The notes under the pieces are model-generated. The model saw nothing but the letters and a program-made list of their open reading frames with translations, had not been told where the DNA came from and searched no databases. Of a stretch of 64,000 nt of DNA, positions 16,100 through 24,732 are shown piece after piece (the first letter of the stretch is position 1; the number at the start of each line of letters is the position of its first letter). A program made the position numbers and the translations under genes. This DNA comes from Rhizobium sp. RU20A (GTDB lineage Bacteria > Pseudomonadota > Alphaproteobacteria > Rhizobiales > Rhizobiaceae), in assembly GCF_900155885.1 (NCBI RefSeq), contig NZ_FTMB01000011.1, forward strand, positions 54,746 to 118,745, read 5' to 3'.

Positions 16100-18757
16100 A
16101 TGCCTACTGAAACCCGCACCACCTGCCCCTATTGCGGCGTCGGCTGCGGGGTCATTGCCCGCGTCGAGGACGACGGCGCCGTCAGCGTCAAGGGCGATCC
16201 GGACCATCCGGCCAATTTCGGCCGTCTCTGTTCCAAGGGCTCGGCGCTGGCCGAAACGCTGGATCTCGACGGGCGCGTGCTGGCGCCGCAGGTGCATGGC
16301 AGGACCGCAAGCTGGGATGCTGCCCTCGATATCGTGGCGCAGCGCTTCAAAGAGACGATTGCCGAGCACGGGCCGGATTCGGTTGCCTTCTACGTCTCCG
16401 GCCAGTTGCTGACCGAGGATTACTACGTCGCCAACAAGCTGATAAAAGGCTTCATCGGCTCGGCTAATATCGATACAAATTCAAGGCTTTGCATGGCATC
16501 TTCCGTCGCCGGTCACAGGCGCGCCTTCGGCTCGGATACGGTGCCGGGCTGCTATGAGGATCTGGAGCTTGCCGATCTCGTGGTTCTCACCGGTTCGAAT
16601 ATGGCCTGGTGCCACCCGGTGCTCTACCAGCGCCTTGCCGCCGCCAAGGCAGCGCGTCCGGAACTGAAGGTCGTCGTCATCGATCCGCGCCGCACGGCGA
16701 CCTCTGATATCGCCGATCTGCATCTACCGGTTCGCCCGGATGGGGACGTTGCACTCTTCAACGGCCTGTTGGCCCACCTTACCGAGGCAAACCGCATCGA
16801 CCAGGGCTTCGTCGGCGAACACACGTCCGGCTTTGGCGCTGCGCTGGTGGCGGCCGGGCGGCTCGACATGGTGGCCCTTGCCGAGGCCACCGGCCTTTCG
16901 GCCATGCTGCTGCGCCGGTTCTTCCATCTCTTCGCCGAGACCGAGCGAGTGGTGACCTGCTACAGCCAGGGCGTCAACCAGTCGGCCGCCGGCACGGACA
17001 AGGTCAATGCCATCCTCAACTGCCACCTCGCCACCGGCCGCATCGGCCGCCCCGGCATGGGCCCCTTCTCGCTGACCGGTCAGCCCAATGCCATGGGCGG
17101 GCGCGAGGTCGGCGGGCTCGCCACCATGCTCGCTGCCCATATGGCAATCGAAAACCCCGTGCACCGGGAGCGCGTGCAGCGCTTCTGGGCGTCGCCCGTC
17201 ATGGCTGAAAGACCGGGCCTCAAGGCTGTCGAGATGTTCGAGGCCGTGGCGGACGGGCGCATCAAGGCGATCTGGATCATGTCCACCAACCCTGTCGTCT
17301 CCATGCCGGATGCGGATAGGGTGCGCTCTGCGCTTCTCGCCTGCCCCTTCGTCGTCGTCTCCGACATGCAGGGCGACACCGACACGGCGCGGCTGGCCCA
17401 TGTGCTGCTTCCGGCGGCCGGCTGGGGGGAGAAGTCCGGGACCGTCACCAATTCCGAGCGCCGCATCTCGCGCCAGCGCGCTTTCCTCGGTGCGCCCGGC
17501 GAAGCGCGACCGGACTGGTGGCATCTGGCCGAAGTTGCCCGACGCATGGGCTTTGCCGATGCCTTCACTTACGCCGGCCCGGCGGTGATCTTTGCCGAGC
17601 ACGCCGGGCTTTCCGCTTTCGAGAATGAAGGAGAACGCAGCTTCGACATTGGTGCCCATGCCGACATCGACGTGGACGGCTATGAGGCCCTCTCCCCCTT
17701 CCAGTGGCCGCAGCCGAAGGGCGCGCGGCCGCAGAAGCGCCTTTTTGGTCAGGGAGTCTTCCAGACCGGCGACGGCAGAGCGCGCTTCATCGCCGTCACG
17801 CCCGCCCCTGCCCTGCCCTTCGATCCCGCCGCGCCCTTCATCCTCAACACCGGCCGTATCCGCGACCACTGGCACACCATGACCCGCACAGCGAAGGCCG
17901 CGAGATTGTCTGCCCACATTGCCGAGCCCTTCTGCGAGATTCACCCATCGGATGCGCGCGCTCGCGGCATTGCCGACGCGGATCTTGTCACGGTCGCGCG
18001 GCCGGGCGGCTCTGCCATCATCGTGCGGGCCCTGCTGACCGAGCGGCAGGCGCGCGGCTCCGTCTTCGTGCCGATGCACTGGACGGGCGAAACGGCGCCG
18101 AGCGCGCGTGTCGACGTGCTGGTGCCGGGACGGACCGACCCCGTCTCCGGACAGCCAGCCCTCAAGCAGGCCGCCGTCGCCGTCGAGAGATATGCGGCGC
18201 CCGCCTATGGTTTTCTCGTCTGTGCCGAAAAGCCTGCCGACCTCCCCTTCCCCTACTGGGCGATTGCAAAAACGGAGGGCGGCTACCGGCTGGAACTGGC
18301 CGGGGCCATGCCCGCCGAAGGCTGGGAAGCGTGGCTGCGTGGTAGCCTCAAGCTCTCTGACGGCATTGCAACGTCAGGCTATGTCGATCGCAGCGAAGGC
18401 GAGCATCGTGTGCTGGCCTTTGCGGACGGGCGTCTCCTGGCCGCGCTCTTCGTGTCACGCGAGCCGGTTGCGGTCTCCCGCCAATGGGCGGCGGACCAGC
18501 TCGCGGCAGACCACCCCGATCCGCAGGCCCGCACCCGCCTCGTTGCGGGCCGCCCCTCCCCGGATCGTCCGGACAAGGGCGCCATCGTCTGCTCATGCTT
18601 TTCCGTCGGCATCAACGAGATCGCAGCCGCCGTTCAGGCAGGCTGCCAGTCGGTGGAAGCGGTCGGCGCGTGCCTTAATGCCGGAACCAATTGCGGCTCC
18701 TGCCGCCCCGAAATCAGGAGGATCCTCGATGCGACCCATCTCCTTGCCGCCGAGTGA
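16100..18757 (+). CDS. nasA: Assimilatory nitrate reductase catalytic subunit
   Basis: Molybdopterin enzyme of 885 residues that reduces nitrate to nitrite in the cytoplasm. The N-terminus has the [4Fe-4S] motif CPYCGVGCG (Cys9, 12, 16) with the fourth Cys in GRLCSKGSAL. The Mo-bis-MGD domains follow (for example TNPVVSMPDADRVR and the C-terminal MHWTGE region). A BFD-like [2Fe-2S] domain closes the protein (CSCFSVGINEIAAAVQ...CGSCRPEI, residues about 835-885). No separate NasB/NasC electron-transfer gene is present, so the fused cluster probably accepts electrons directly. ATG 16100 is used; open frame extends 16 codons upstream without a good ribosome site. Its 3' end overlaps cysG by 29 bases. 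Confidence 0.94.
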   Translation: MPTETRTTCPYCGVGCGVIARVEDDGAVSVKGDPDHPANFGRLCSKGSALAETLDLDGRVLAPQVHGRTASWDAALDIVAQRFKETIAEHGPDSVAFYVSGQLLTEDYYVANKLIKGFIGSANIDTNSRLCMASSVAGHRRAFGSDTVPGCYEDLELADLVVLTGSNMAWCHPVLYQRLAAAKAARPELKVVVIDPRRTATSDIADLHLPVRPDGDVALFNGLLAHLTEANRIDQGFVGEHTSGFGAALVAAGRLDMVALAEATGLSAMLLRRFFHLFAETERVVTCYSQGVNQSAAGTDKVNAILNCHLATGRIGRPGMGPFSLTGQPNAMGGREVGGLATMLAAHMAIENPVHRERVQRFWASPVMAERPGLKAVEMFEAVADGRIKAIWIMSTNPVVSMPDADRVRSALLACPFVVVSDMQGDTDTARLAHVLLPAAGWGEKSGTVTNSERRISRQRAFLGAPGEARPDWWHLAEVARRMGFADAFTYAGPAVIFAEHAGLSAFENEGERSFDIGAHADIDVDGYEALSPFQWPQPKGARPQKRLFGQGVFQTGDGRARFIAVTPAPALPFDPAAPFILNTGRIRDHWHTMTRTAKAARLSAHIAEPFCEIHPSDARARGIADADLVTVARPGGSAIIVRALLTERQARGSVFVPMHWTGETAPSARVDVLVPGRTDPVSGQPALKQAAVAVERYAAPAYGFLVCAEKPADLPFPYWAIAKTEGGYRLELAGAMPAEGWEAWLRGSLKLSDGIATSGYVDRSEGEHRVLAFADGRLLAALFVSREPVAVSRQWAADQLAADHPDPQARTRLVAGRPSPDRPDKGAIVCSCFSVGINEIAAAVQAGCQSVEAVGACLNAGTNCGSCRPEIRRILDATHLLAAE

Positions 18758-20225
18758 CGCGTCCGAGCGGATCGCCCCGCTCGCCAAGCTGCCGGTCTTC
18801 TGGAACCTTTCGGGCAAGCGCGTCGTGCTCGCCGGCGGATCGGACGGCGCGGCGTGGAAGGCCGAACTGCTGATAGCCTGCGGCGCAACGGTCGATCTCT
18901 ATTGCCCGTGCGAAGACGTCGGCGACAGCATGGCGGCGCTGGTCGAGAAGGACGGCGTGACCCACCATCCCCATCCCTGGCATTGCGGCGTCTTCGCGCG
19001 CGCGGCGCTGGCGCTGGCCGATTGCGAAACGGAGGATGAGGCCCGGGCCTTCTTTTGCGCGGCGCGGGCCGCGGGCGTGCCCGTCAACGTGATCGACAAG
19101 CCGGCCTATTGCCAGTTCCAGTTCGGGTCGATCGTCAATCGCTCGCCGGTGATCGTCTCCATCTCCACGGACGGAGCGGCTCCGATCCTCGGCCAGGCGA
19201 TCCGTCGTCGCATCGAGACCCTGCTGCCGCCAGCGCTCAAGCAATGGGCGGCGCTGGCCCAGGCCCTGCGCGGGACGGTCAATGCGCGCCTTGCGCCCGG
19301 CCCGGAGCGCCGCCGCTTCTGGGAGCGCTTCGTGGACCGCAGCCTCTCGACCAATGCCGCACCCGGGGCGGGCGACGCGGCGACCTTGCTCGCCGAGACC
19401 GACCGCCTTGTCGAGGCGCCGTCGATCGGTTCCGTCACTTTGGTCGGGGCGGGACCTGGCGACGCCGAACTGCTGACACTGAAGGCCATGCGTGCCCTGC
19501 AGGCGGCCGATGTCATCCTGTTTGATGATCTCGTCTCCTCCGAGGTGCTGGAACTGGCGCGGCGGGAAGCGAAGCGCTTTCTCGTGGGAAAGCGGGGCGG
19601 GCGCGAAAGCTGCAAGCAGGACGATATCAACGACATGATGGTGCGCTTTGCCAAGGACGGCAAACGTGTGGTGCGGCTGAAATCCGGCGACCCGATGATC
19701 TTCGGGCGCGCCGGCGAGGAGATCGAGCGGCTGGAGGCCGAGGGCATCCCGGTCGAGGTCGTGCCGGGCATTACGGCCGCCTCGGCCATGGCGGCATCGC
19801 TGAAGACGTCGCTCACGCATCGCAATCACGCCCAGCAGGTGCGCTTCGTCACCGGCCATTCGCGCCACGGCGTGCTGCCGGCAACGCTGGATTGGGCCTC
19901 GCTGGCGGCCCCCGGCCAAACCAGCATCTTCTATATGGGCGGCCGCACCGCGAGCGCCATCACGGCCGAACTGTGCGCAAGGGGCATGCCGGCTGACACG
20001 CCGGTTGCCGTCCTCTCGGCGGTCAGCCGCGCCCGCGAACGTCGCTGGACGGGACGGCTCGACGCGCTGCCCGCTGCCATCGGCGAGATCGGCGTCGACG
20101 AACCGGTCCTGATCGGCATCGGCGCGGTCTTCGCAGCGGCGGCACGCGCCGGACACCGCGACGTCACGCCATCGCAGGCCGCGGATAACCCGCCGCCCAG
20201 AGCAGCACGACACGGCGCGCGGTAA
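18729..20225 (+). CDS. cysG: Siroheme synthase CysG (fused dehydrogenase/ferrochelatase and SUMT)
   Basis: 498-residue bifunctional protein. The N-terminal half is a Met8p/CysG-B-like precorrin-2 dehydrogenase and ferrochelatase (LSGKRVVLAGGSDGAAWKAE, with NVIDKPAYCQFQFGSIVNRS). The C-terminal half from about residue 235 is uroporphyrinogen-III C-methyltransferase (VGAGPGDAELLTLKAM, and VVRLKSGDPMIFGRAGEEIE). It supplies siroheme for NirB, which explains its place at the end of the nitrate cluster. ATG 18729 lies inside the nasA 3' end, so translational coupling is likely. In the first domain the usual GGG of the nucleotide-binding loop reads GGSDGA. Confidence 0.92.
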   Translation: MRPISLPPSDASERIAPLAKLPVFWNLSGKRVVLAGGSDGAAWKAELLIACGATVDLYCPCEDVGDSMAALVEKDGVTHHPHPWHCGVFARAALALADCETEDEARAFFCAARAAGVPVNVIDKPAYCQFQFGSIVNRSPVIVSISTDGAAPILGQAIRRRIETLLPPALKQWAALAQALRGTVNARLAPGPERRRFWERFVDRSLSTNAAPGAGDAATLLAETDRLVEAPSIGSVTLVGAGPGDAELLTLKAMRALQAADVILFDDLVSSEVLELARREAKRFLVGKRGGRESCKQDDINDMMVRFAKDGKRVVRLKSGDPMIFGRAGEEIERLEAEGIPVEVVPGITAASAMAASLKTSLTHRNHAQQVRFVTGHSRHGVLPATLDWASLAAPGQTSIFYMGGRTASAITAELCARGMPADTPVAVLSAVSRARERRWTGRLDALPAAIGEIGVDEPVLIGIGAVFAAAARAGHRDVTPSQAADNPPPRAARHGAR

Positions 20226-20609
20226 GGGGATCCGCGTACCCCTCCCCTCCCCTCCAAGGTTCAGCGGCTGCACCGCAATCCGGGGGACTTGCAGCCTCGA
20301 GCCCAAGACACGGCTCGGCGACTGCGCGCGCGTCCCTGCCAATCCTTCCTTCCCCAATTCGCAAGGAACGCCTGCAGTGATCGGGGCGGCTCCCCGGTGT
20401 CCCCTCCCCTCTGCGTTTTGCTGCGCAGATCGTCTGCGACTCAGCTATTCCGAAGTTCTCGAGCCTGTCGCCCTGCGAAGGGCATGCGGCAGGTGGACAA
20501 AACTTGCGGCCGAAAAATCACGCGCCTTGCACAAGGGCCGAAGATCAAAGCGAAAAATTCGAGGCGTCGCCGAAATCGCGCCGCGGTTCATCCCCATGCG
20601 CTCCAGGCG

Positions 20610-20630
20610 GGGTTAACGTTTCATTAACCC
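20610..20630. promoter_or_regulatory. CtrA-type box upstream of repA
   Basis: GGGTTAACGTTTCATTAACCC is a perfect 7-base-arm inverted repeat and contains TTAA-N7-TTAAC, the full binding consensus of the cell-cycle regulator CtrA. It lies 91 bases before the repA ATG. It could instead be a RepA operator, since RepA/RepB autorepress from palindromes near this position. Confidence 0.6.
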
Positions 20631-20644
20631 TCTTTTCCTTGCCA

Positions 20645-20657
20645 GAATCGAGGAATC
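20645..20657. promoter_or_regulatory. Paired GANTC (CcrM methylation) sites in the repA promoter region
   Basis: Two GAATC sequences at 20645-20649 and 20653-20657 lie 8 bases apart, 15 bases after the CtrA-type box. GANTC is methylated by the cell-cycle methyltransferase CcrM in alphaproteobacteria. Methylation-state control of repA transcription is inferred. Confidence 0.5.
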
Positions 20658-20721
20658 GGCGCACTGTGACGATAATGGCTGCAATTTGGCAAAAATATCG
20701 TGACTGACAGCGGAAATCAAA

Positions 20722-21909
20722 ATGAACGTGAAAATCGCCAGCCCTGAAAAAGTCCCGGGTTTTGCCGATATCATCCTTGAGCAAGGCGGCGACATCTCGT
20801 CGAAGCTCGACATGTTGCGACAGGAAAAGTTTCCGCCGAACGCCCAGAAGACACTTCGCCAGTTCTCGCTTGCGGAGGTCGCCGATTTCGTCGGCGTGTC
20901 CCAGAGCTATCTGAAGAAGCTGCACCTGCAGGGCAAGGGCGTCGAGCCGACAACGACGACCACGGGGCGACGCTACTATACGGCCGAGCAGGTGAACGAC
21001 CTGCGCGCCCTGCTCGAGCGCGTGCCGCATCGAAAGAACGGCGAGCGTCTGCAGGTGGTGGCCGTCGTCAACTTCAAGGGTGGGTCCGGCAAGACGACCA
21101 CGGCCGCGCATCTGGCCCAATATCTGGCGCTTCGCGGTTATCGCGTGCTGGCCGTCGACCTCGATCCGCAGGCCTCGCTGACGGCGCTCTACGGCATCCA
21201 GCCGGAGCTGGACGAGAAGGCTTCGCTCTACGAGGCACTGCGCTATGACGAGGAGCGCCGCTCGATCACCGAGGTCATCCAGCCCACCAACTTTCCAAAC
21301 CTCGACGTGGTGCCCGCCAATCTCGAATTGCAGGAATACGAATACGAGACGCCGATCGCCATGCAGCGCAAGGATTCGACCGCCGGCAAGCTCTTTTACA
21401 CCCGGATCGGCGAGGCGCTGGCCGAGGTGGATGATCGCTACGACGTCGTCGTCATCGACTGCCCTCCCCAGCTCGGTTATCTCACGCTGACGGCGCTGAC
21501 GGCGGCGACCTCCGTGCTGATCACCGTGCATCCGCAAATGCTCGACATCATGTCGATGAGCCAGTTCCTGCTGATGCTCGGCAATATCCTGAAAAGCGTC
21601 GAGGCGGTCGGGGTGAATGTCTCGCTCGACTGGTTCCGCTATCTGGTGACGCGTTACGAGCCGATGGACATTCCCCAGCAGCAGATGGTCGGCTTCATGC
21701 AGAGCATGTTCGCCGCGCAGATGATGCGCAATCACATGGTCAAATCGACTGCGATTTCCGATGCGGGCCTCACCAAGCAGACCCTCTATGAGGTCGAGCG
21801 CTCGCAGTTCACGCCCGCCACCTATGACCGGGCGCGCGAATCCATGGATGCCGTGAATGCCGAGGTCATCGATCTCCTGCACAAGGCCTGGGGGCGGCGC
21901 CATGCATAA
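20722..21909 (+). CDS. repA: RepA, ParA-family partition ATPase
   Basis: 395-residue partition ATPase and autorepressor of the repABC operon. The N-terminus includes a MerR/winged helix-type segment (FSLAEVADFVGVSQSYLKKL). The deviant Walker A box FKGGSGKTTTAAHLAQYLA lies near residues 118-136, and Walker A' VLAVDLDPQAS follows. Length is typical (about 390-405). RepA moves plasmid copies together with RepB and represses the operon. It is the first gene of the operon; repB follows after 72 bases. Confidence 0.95.
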   Translation: MNVKIASPEKVPGFADIILEQGGDISSKLDMLRQEKFPPNAQKTLRQFSLAEVADFVGVSQSYLKKLHLQGKGVEPTTTTTGRRYYTAEQVNDLRALLERVPHRKNGERLQVVAVVNFKGGSGKTTTAAHLAQYLALRGYRVLAVDLDPQASLTALYGIQPELDEKASLYEALRYDEERRSITEVIQPTNFPNLDVVPANLELQEYEYETPIAMQRKDSTAGKLFYTRIGEALAEVDDRYDVVVIDCPPQLGYLTLTALTAATSVLITVHPQMLDIMSMSQFLLMLGNILKSVEAVGVNVSLDWFRYLVTRYEPMDIPQQQMVGFMQSMFAAQMMRNHMVKSTAISDAGLTKQTLYEVERSQFTPATYDRARESMDAVNAEVIDLLHKAWGRRHA

Positions 21910-21918
21910 GCGATTGTC

Positions 21919-21934
21919 AGCCGTACAGACGGCT
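21919..21934. repeat. Short inverted repeat between repA and repB
   Basis: AGCCGT (21919-21924) and ACGGCT (21929-21934) flank ACAG, forming a small hairpin in the repA-repB gap. Some repABC replicons carry a partition site in this gap, but this sequence does not match the known parS consensus, so its role is open. Confidence 0.35.
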
Positions 21935-21981
21935 CATTTCTCCAATCAATTCAGTCAGTTCACCATTTGGAGGATCGTCTG

Positions 21982-22965
21982 ATGGCGCGCCGCGACGTGT
22001 TTGCCAACATCACCGCCCCGCAGGATGGGGCCAAGGAACGGAAAGCAAGCGCCGGCTATGCGGCCAAGGGCGCATCCCGATCGATGATCAGTTCTCTCAA
22101 CGAGCTCGCGGAAAAGGCGGCGCTCGCCGAGACCCTTTCCGGCGAGCGCGTCGTGGAGCTCGATACGGCGGAACTCGAAACGTCGTTCGTCTCCGACCGC
22201 ATGGGTGAGGATGACGCCGCCTATGCCGAGCTGGTTGCGGCGATCCGGGAGCGAGGGCAGGATTCGCCGATCCTGGTGCGCCCTCACCCCACGGCGGAAG
22301 GGCGCTACCAGATCGTTTTCGGCCATCGCCGCGCCCGCGCGGCCCGCGAGCTTGGCCGCACGGTGCGCGCCGTCATCAAGGACATCTCCGACGCCGACCA
22401 CGTGATTGCGCAGGGCCAGGAAAATTCCGCGCGGCAGAACCTCTCCTTTATCGAGCGGTCCATGTTCGCCCAGCGCCTTGCCGATCTCGGTTACGACAAG
22501 CCGACGATCCAGGCTGCGCTGGCCGTGGATGCGCCGATGCTGACGCGGATGTTCTCGGTCTCGAGTCGGGTACCGGAGGACGTGGTCCAGCGCATCGGTC
22601 CGGCCCGATCGATCGGTCGCGACCGCTGGATCGACTTTGCCCAGAAGATCGAGAAGCCATCGGTCAAGGCGCTCGTCCTCGCCAGCCTGGAGGCCGATGG
22701 CTTCGATGGGCTGGAATCGGACGCGCGGTTCGAGCGACTGGTGGCCGAGATCAACAAGGCCGAGCGGCCGCAGAAACAGCCGCGAAACACCGGCGAGTGG
22801 CGGGCAGGCGATGCCTCCGTCCGGGCCGAATTCAAGGGCGCCGGCAAGAGCTACTCGATTGCGTTGAAGTCGGATCAGGCTGCGAAGTTCGGCCGCTTCA
22901 TCACGGACAATCTGGAACGCCTGCACCAGGAGTTCCTGTCAGCCAGCAGAACCGAGGAAAGGTAG
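21982..22965 (+). CDS. repB: RepB, ParB-family partition protein
   Basis: 327-residue centromere-binding protein of the repABC system. ParB-type features are visible: ELVAAIRERGQDSPILVRPHP, the arginine-rich GHRRARAARELGR, and GQENSARQNLSFIERSMFAQRL, followed by a helix-turn-helix region. ATG 21982 is chosen because TTGGAGGA lies about 8 bases upstream; the upstream TTG lies within that ribosome site. RepB binds parS and works with RepA in segregation. The stop is followed by the ctRNA region. Confidence 0.95.
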   Translation: MARRDVFANITAPQDGAKERKASAGYAAKGASRSMISSLNELAEKAALAETLSGERVVELDTAELETSFVSDRMGEDDAAYAELVAAIRERGQDSPILVRPHPTAEGRYQIVFGHRRARAARELGRTVRAVIKDISDADHVIAQGQENSARQNLSFIERSMFAQRLADLGYDKPTIQAALAVDAPMLTRMFSVSSRVPEDVVQRIGPARSIGRDRWIDFAQKIEKPSVKALVLASLEADGFDGLESDARFERLVAEINKAERPQKQPRNTGEWRAGDASVRAEFKGAGKSYSIALKSDQAAKFGRFITDNLERLHQEFLSASRTEER

Positions 22966-22970
22966 AGCGC

Positions 22971-23026
22971 AAAAGAAAAAGGCCCCCAAACGTCGCCGTC
23001 GTGGAAGCCCTTCTCAGATCTAAGCA
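22971..23026 (-). ncRNA. repABC antisense ctRNA (incompatibility RNA)
   Basis: The repB-repC gap carries the conserved counter-transcribed RNA on the minus strand. A minus-strand promoter has TTGACT (23055-23060) and GATTCT (23032-23037) 17 bases apart, giving a start near 23026. The RNA ends in a stem formed by 23001-23012 and 22978-22987, followed by a U-run (22971-22980, A-rich on the plus strand). In studied replicons this RNA binds the repC leader and lowers RepC synthesis, setting copy number. Exact ends are estimated. Confidence 0.85.
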
Positions 23027-23031
23027 ACCCG

Positions 23032-23065
23032 AGAATCGCACTTCCCCGAATCATAGTCAAGAGTC
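23032..23065 (-). promoter_or_regulatory. ctRNA promoter with three GANTC sites
   Basis: The minus-strand ctRNA promoter (-35 TTGACT, -10 GATTCT) contains GAATC at 23033-23037 (inside the -10), GAATC at 23048-23052 (spacer) and GAGTC at 23061-23065 (beside the -35). Three sites in 33 bases is far above chance for a four-base-specified motif. Control of copy number by CcrM methylation is inferred. Confidence 0.6.
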
Positions 23066-23118
23066 TTTGGCACCGTTTTGGTGAGCGGATTTCTTTTGCC
23101 ATTTGAAAGGTGAAAGAA

Positions 23119-24333
23119 ATGCAGATCGGAAGTGTGACGACGCCCTTCGGGCGGCGGCCGGCGAAGCTTGCGCTGGTGAAACGGCAGATGGAAACGCGCG
23201 ACAGCGCGCAGCATGCCGATATCGACAAATGGAAGGTCTTTCGCGATGCCTGCGAGGCGCGCACGCTGCTCGGCCTGCAGGATCGTGCGCTGGCCGTGCT
23301 CAGCGCGCTCCTCAGCTTTTATCCGGAAACCGAGCTTTCCGCGGAGCGGTCGATGATCGTCTTCCCTTCCAATGCGCAGCTTTCGGTCCGCGCCCACGGC
23401 ATTTCAGGGCGCACATTGCGCCGGTGCCTTGCCGCGCTCGTCGAGGCCGGTCTGATCGAACGCCATGACAGCCCGAATGGCAAGCGCTACGCCCATCGTG
23501 ACAGCGACGGCGATATCGAGGCTGCCTTCGGCTTTAGCCTGGCGCCGCTCTACGCCCGTGCGGCGGAGCTCGCAGGCACGGCGCAGCTGGTGGCGGCGGA
23601 AGCGAGGCTGTTCAAGCGGTCCCGCGAGGCCCTGACCATCTGCCGGCGCGACGTGCGCAAGCTGATCACGGCGGCGATGGAGGAGGGGGCTTCCGGCGAC
23701 TGGCTCGCGATCGAGGCGATCTATCTGGAGCTTGTCGGACGCCTTCCGCGAACCCCGGACCGCCAGACCGTCGAATCCGTGCTCGACGAGATGCAAATGC
23801 TGCGCGACGAAATCCTCAACAGGCTGGAAGTTCAGATGAAATCTGAAACTATGTCCGGCAATCCCGGCCAGGATGACCGCCACATACAGAATTCAAATAC
23901 CGACTCCATCCATGAACTTGAACCACGCTTCGAAACGAAGCAGGCGGCACCCGACACGGTCAAATCGCGACAGCAGAGCGAGCCGATCAAGTCCTATCCG
24001 CTGGGACTGGTGCTGAAGGCCTGCCCGCAGATTGGCGATTATGGGCCGGGCGGCGCGATTTCGAGCTGGCGCGAGTTGATGGCGGCGGCTGTCGTGGTCC
24101 GCTCCATGCTGGGCGTCAGCCCATCGGCCTATCAGGAGGCCTGCGAGATCATGGGGCCGGAAAATGCGGCGGTGACGATCGCCTGTATCCTGGAAAGGGC
24201 AGGGCAGATCCATTCGGCCGGCGGCTATCTGCGCGATCTGACCGCGAAGGCCGGACGCGGCGAGTTCTCGCTCGGCCCCGTCATCATGGCCCTGTTGCGG
24301 GCAAACGGCGATGACAGCCGCCGCTCGGCCTGA
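23119..24333 (+). CDS. repC: RepC, replication initiator
   Basis: 404-residue initiator limited to repABC replicons. The start at ATG 23119 gives MQIGSVTTPFGRRPAKLALV, the conserved RepC N-terminus; a GTG at 23110 would add three residues. Further family blocks are KWKVFRDACEARTLLGLQDRALAVLSALLSFYPET and the winged-helix segment LSVRAHGISGRTLRRCLAAL. RepC acts in cis, and the origin lies inside its own gene. Synthesis is limited by the ctRNA encoded just upstream and by operon repression. Confidence 0.95.
   Translation: MQIGSVTTPFGRRPAKLALVKRQMETRDSAQHADIDKWKVFRDACEARTLLGLQDRALAVLSALLSFYPETELSAERSMIVFPSNAQLSVRAHGISGRTLRRCLAALVEAGLIERHDSPNGKRYAHRDSDGDIEAAFGFSLAPLYARAAELAGTAQLVAAEARLFKRSREALTICRRDVRKLITAAMEEGASGDWLAIEAIYLELVGRLPRTPDRQTVESVLDEMQMLRDEILNRLEVQMKSETMSGNPGQDDRHIQNSNTDSIHELEPRFETKQAAPDTVKSRQQSEPIKSYPLGLVLKACPQIGDYGPGGAISSWRELMAAAVVVRSMLGVSPSAYQEACEIMGPENAAVTIACILERAGQIHSAGGYLRDLTAKAGRGEFSLGPVIMALLRANGDDSRRSA
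23831..23935. other. Probable replication origin (oriV) inside repC
   Basis: The centre of repC shows the expected drop in GC content. It contains an inverted repeat TTCAGAT-GAA-ATCTGAA (23831-23847), followed by an A/T-richer stretch to about 23925. In characterised repABC replicons the origin maps to such an AT-rich segment in repC. Boundaries are approximate. Confidence 0.6.
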
Positions 24334-24382
24334 TGCGGATGACAGCCGGCATCGGCGGCACGCTCTGGGATGGGGAGGGCCG

Positions 24383-24410
24383 GCCGATATGTGCATTGGC
24401 AGATATCGGC
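24383..24410. repeat. Inverted repeat downstream of repC
   Basis: GCCGATAT (24383-24390) and ATATCGGC (24403-24410) are perfect 8-base arms with a 12-base spacer, about 50 bases after the repC stop. No T-run follows, so it is not a clear terminator. A protein-binding site, possibly for partition, is possible. The rest of 24334-24593 holds no gene that I can support. Confidence 0.45.
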
Positions 24411-24593
24411 GCGTTTCGAGTCGGGCAGGGGTCGCGATCCGCAGGCGTGGGGCGCAGCGTGCTGTTGCACAAGCATCCGGATTTTATGGAGATTCCCGAG
24501 CGTGTAGTGAACATAATTGAAGCTTAAACAAAATGCTTGCATGATCATATTTTGCCCATAGGCTCGTGTCATCCAGCGCTCCAAAATCGGTCC

Positions 24594-24722
24594 TGCGATG
24601 ACATCCGCGACGAGGTGCCGGACCCGCAAAGCCTCGCACTCTGGCTCGACGTCGACGGCGTGCGCCGGCAGACGGGCAATACGAACACCATGATCTTCGG
24701 CGTCGCCCATCTCGTCAGCTAT
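24594..24722 (+). pseudogene. Fragment of a fumarylacetoacetate-hydrolase-family gene
   Basis: About 43 codons read DEVPDPQSLALWLDVDGV and NTNTMIFGVAHLVSY, the well-known inner part of FAH/2-keto-4-pentenoate hydratase-type enzymes. Both the upstream catalytic part and the C-terminal part are missing. After HLVSYSG the sequence changes abruptly into a short-chain dehydrogenase remnant. It is a deletion junction rather than a working gene. Confidence 0.75.
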
Positions 24723-24732
24723 AGCGGAAGAG

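Larger units (their letters stand above)
20226..20721. promoter_or_regulatory. repABC upstream control region
   Basis: 496 bases without a supported gene. The 3' part holds a CtrA-type box (20610-20630) and GANTC sites (20645-20657), with a further GACTC at 20438-20442. No convincing -35/-10 pair was identified; GATAAT at 20671-20676 is a possible -10. No match to the GTT-N2-C-N-GC-N-G-N2-AAC partition-site consensus was seen by eye. Confidence 0.45.

Noticed and set aside
20289..20627. Small open frames upstream of repA
   Set aside because: Arg/Pro/Ser-rich composition without motif or ribosome site; the CtrA-type box lies within them. Treated as control DNA.
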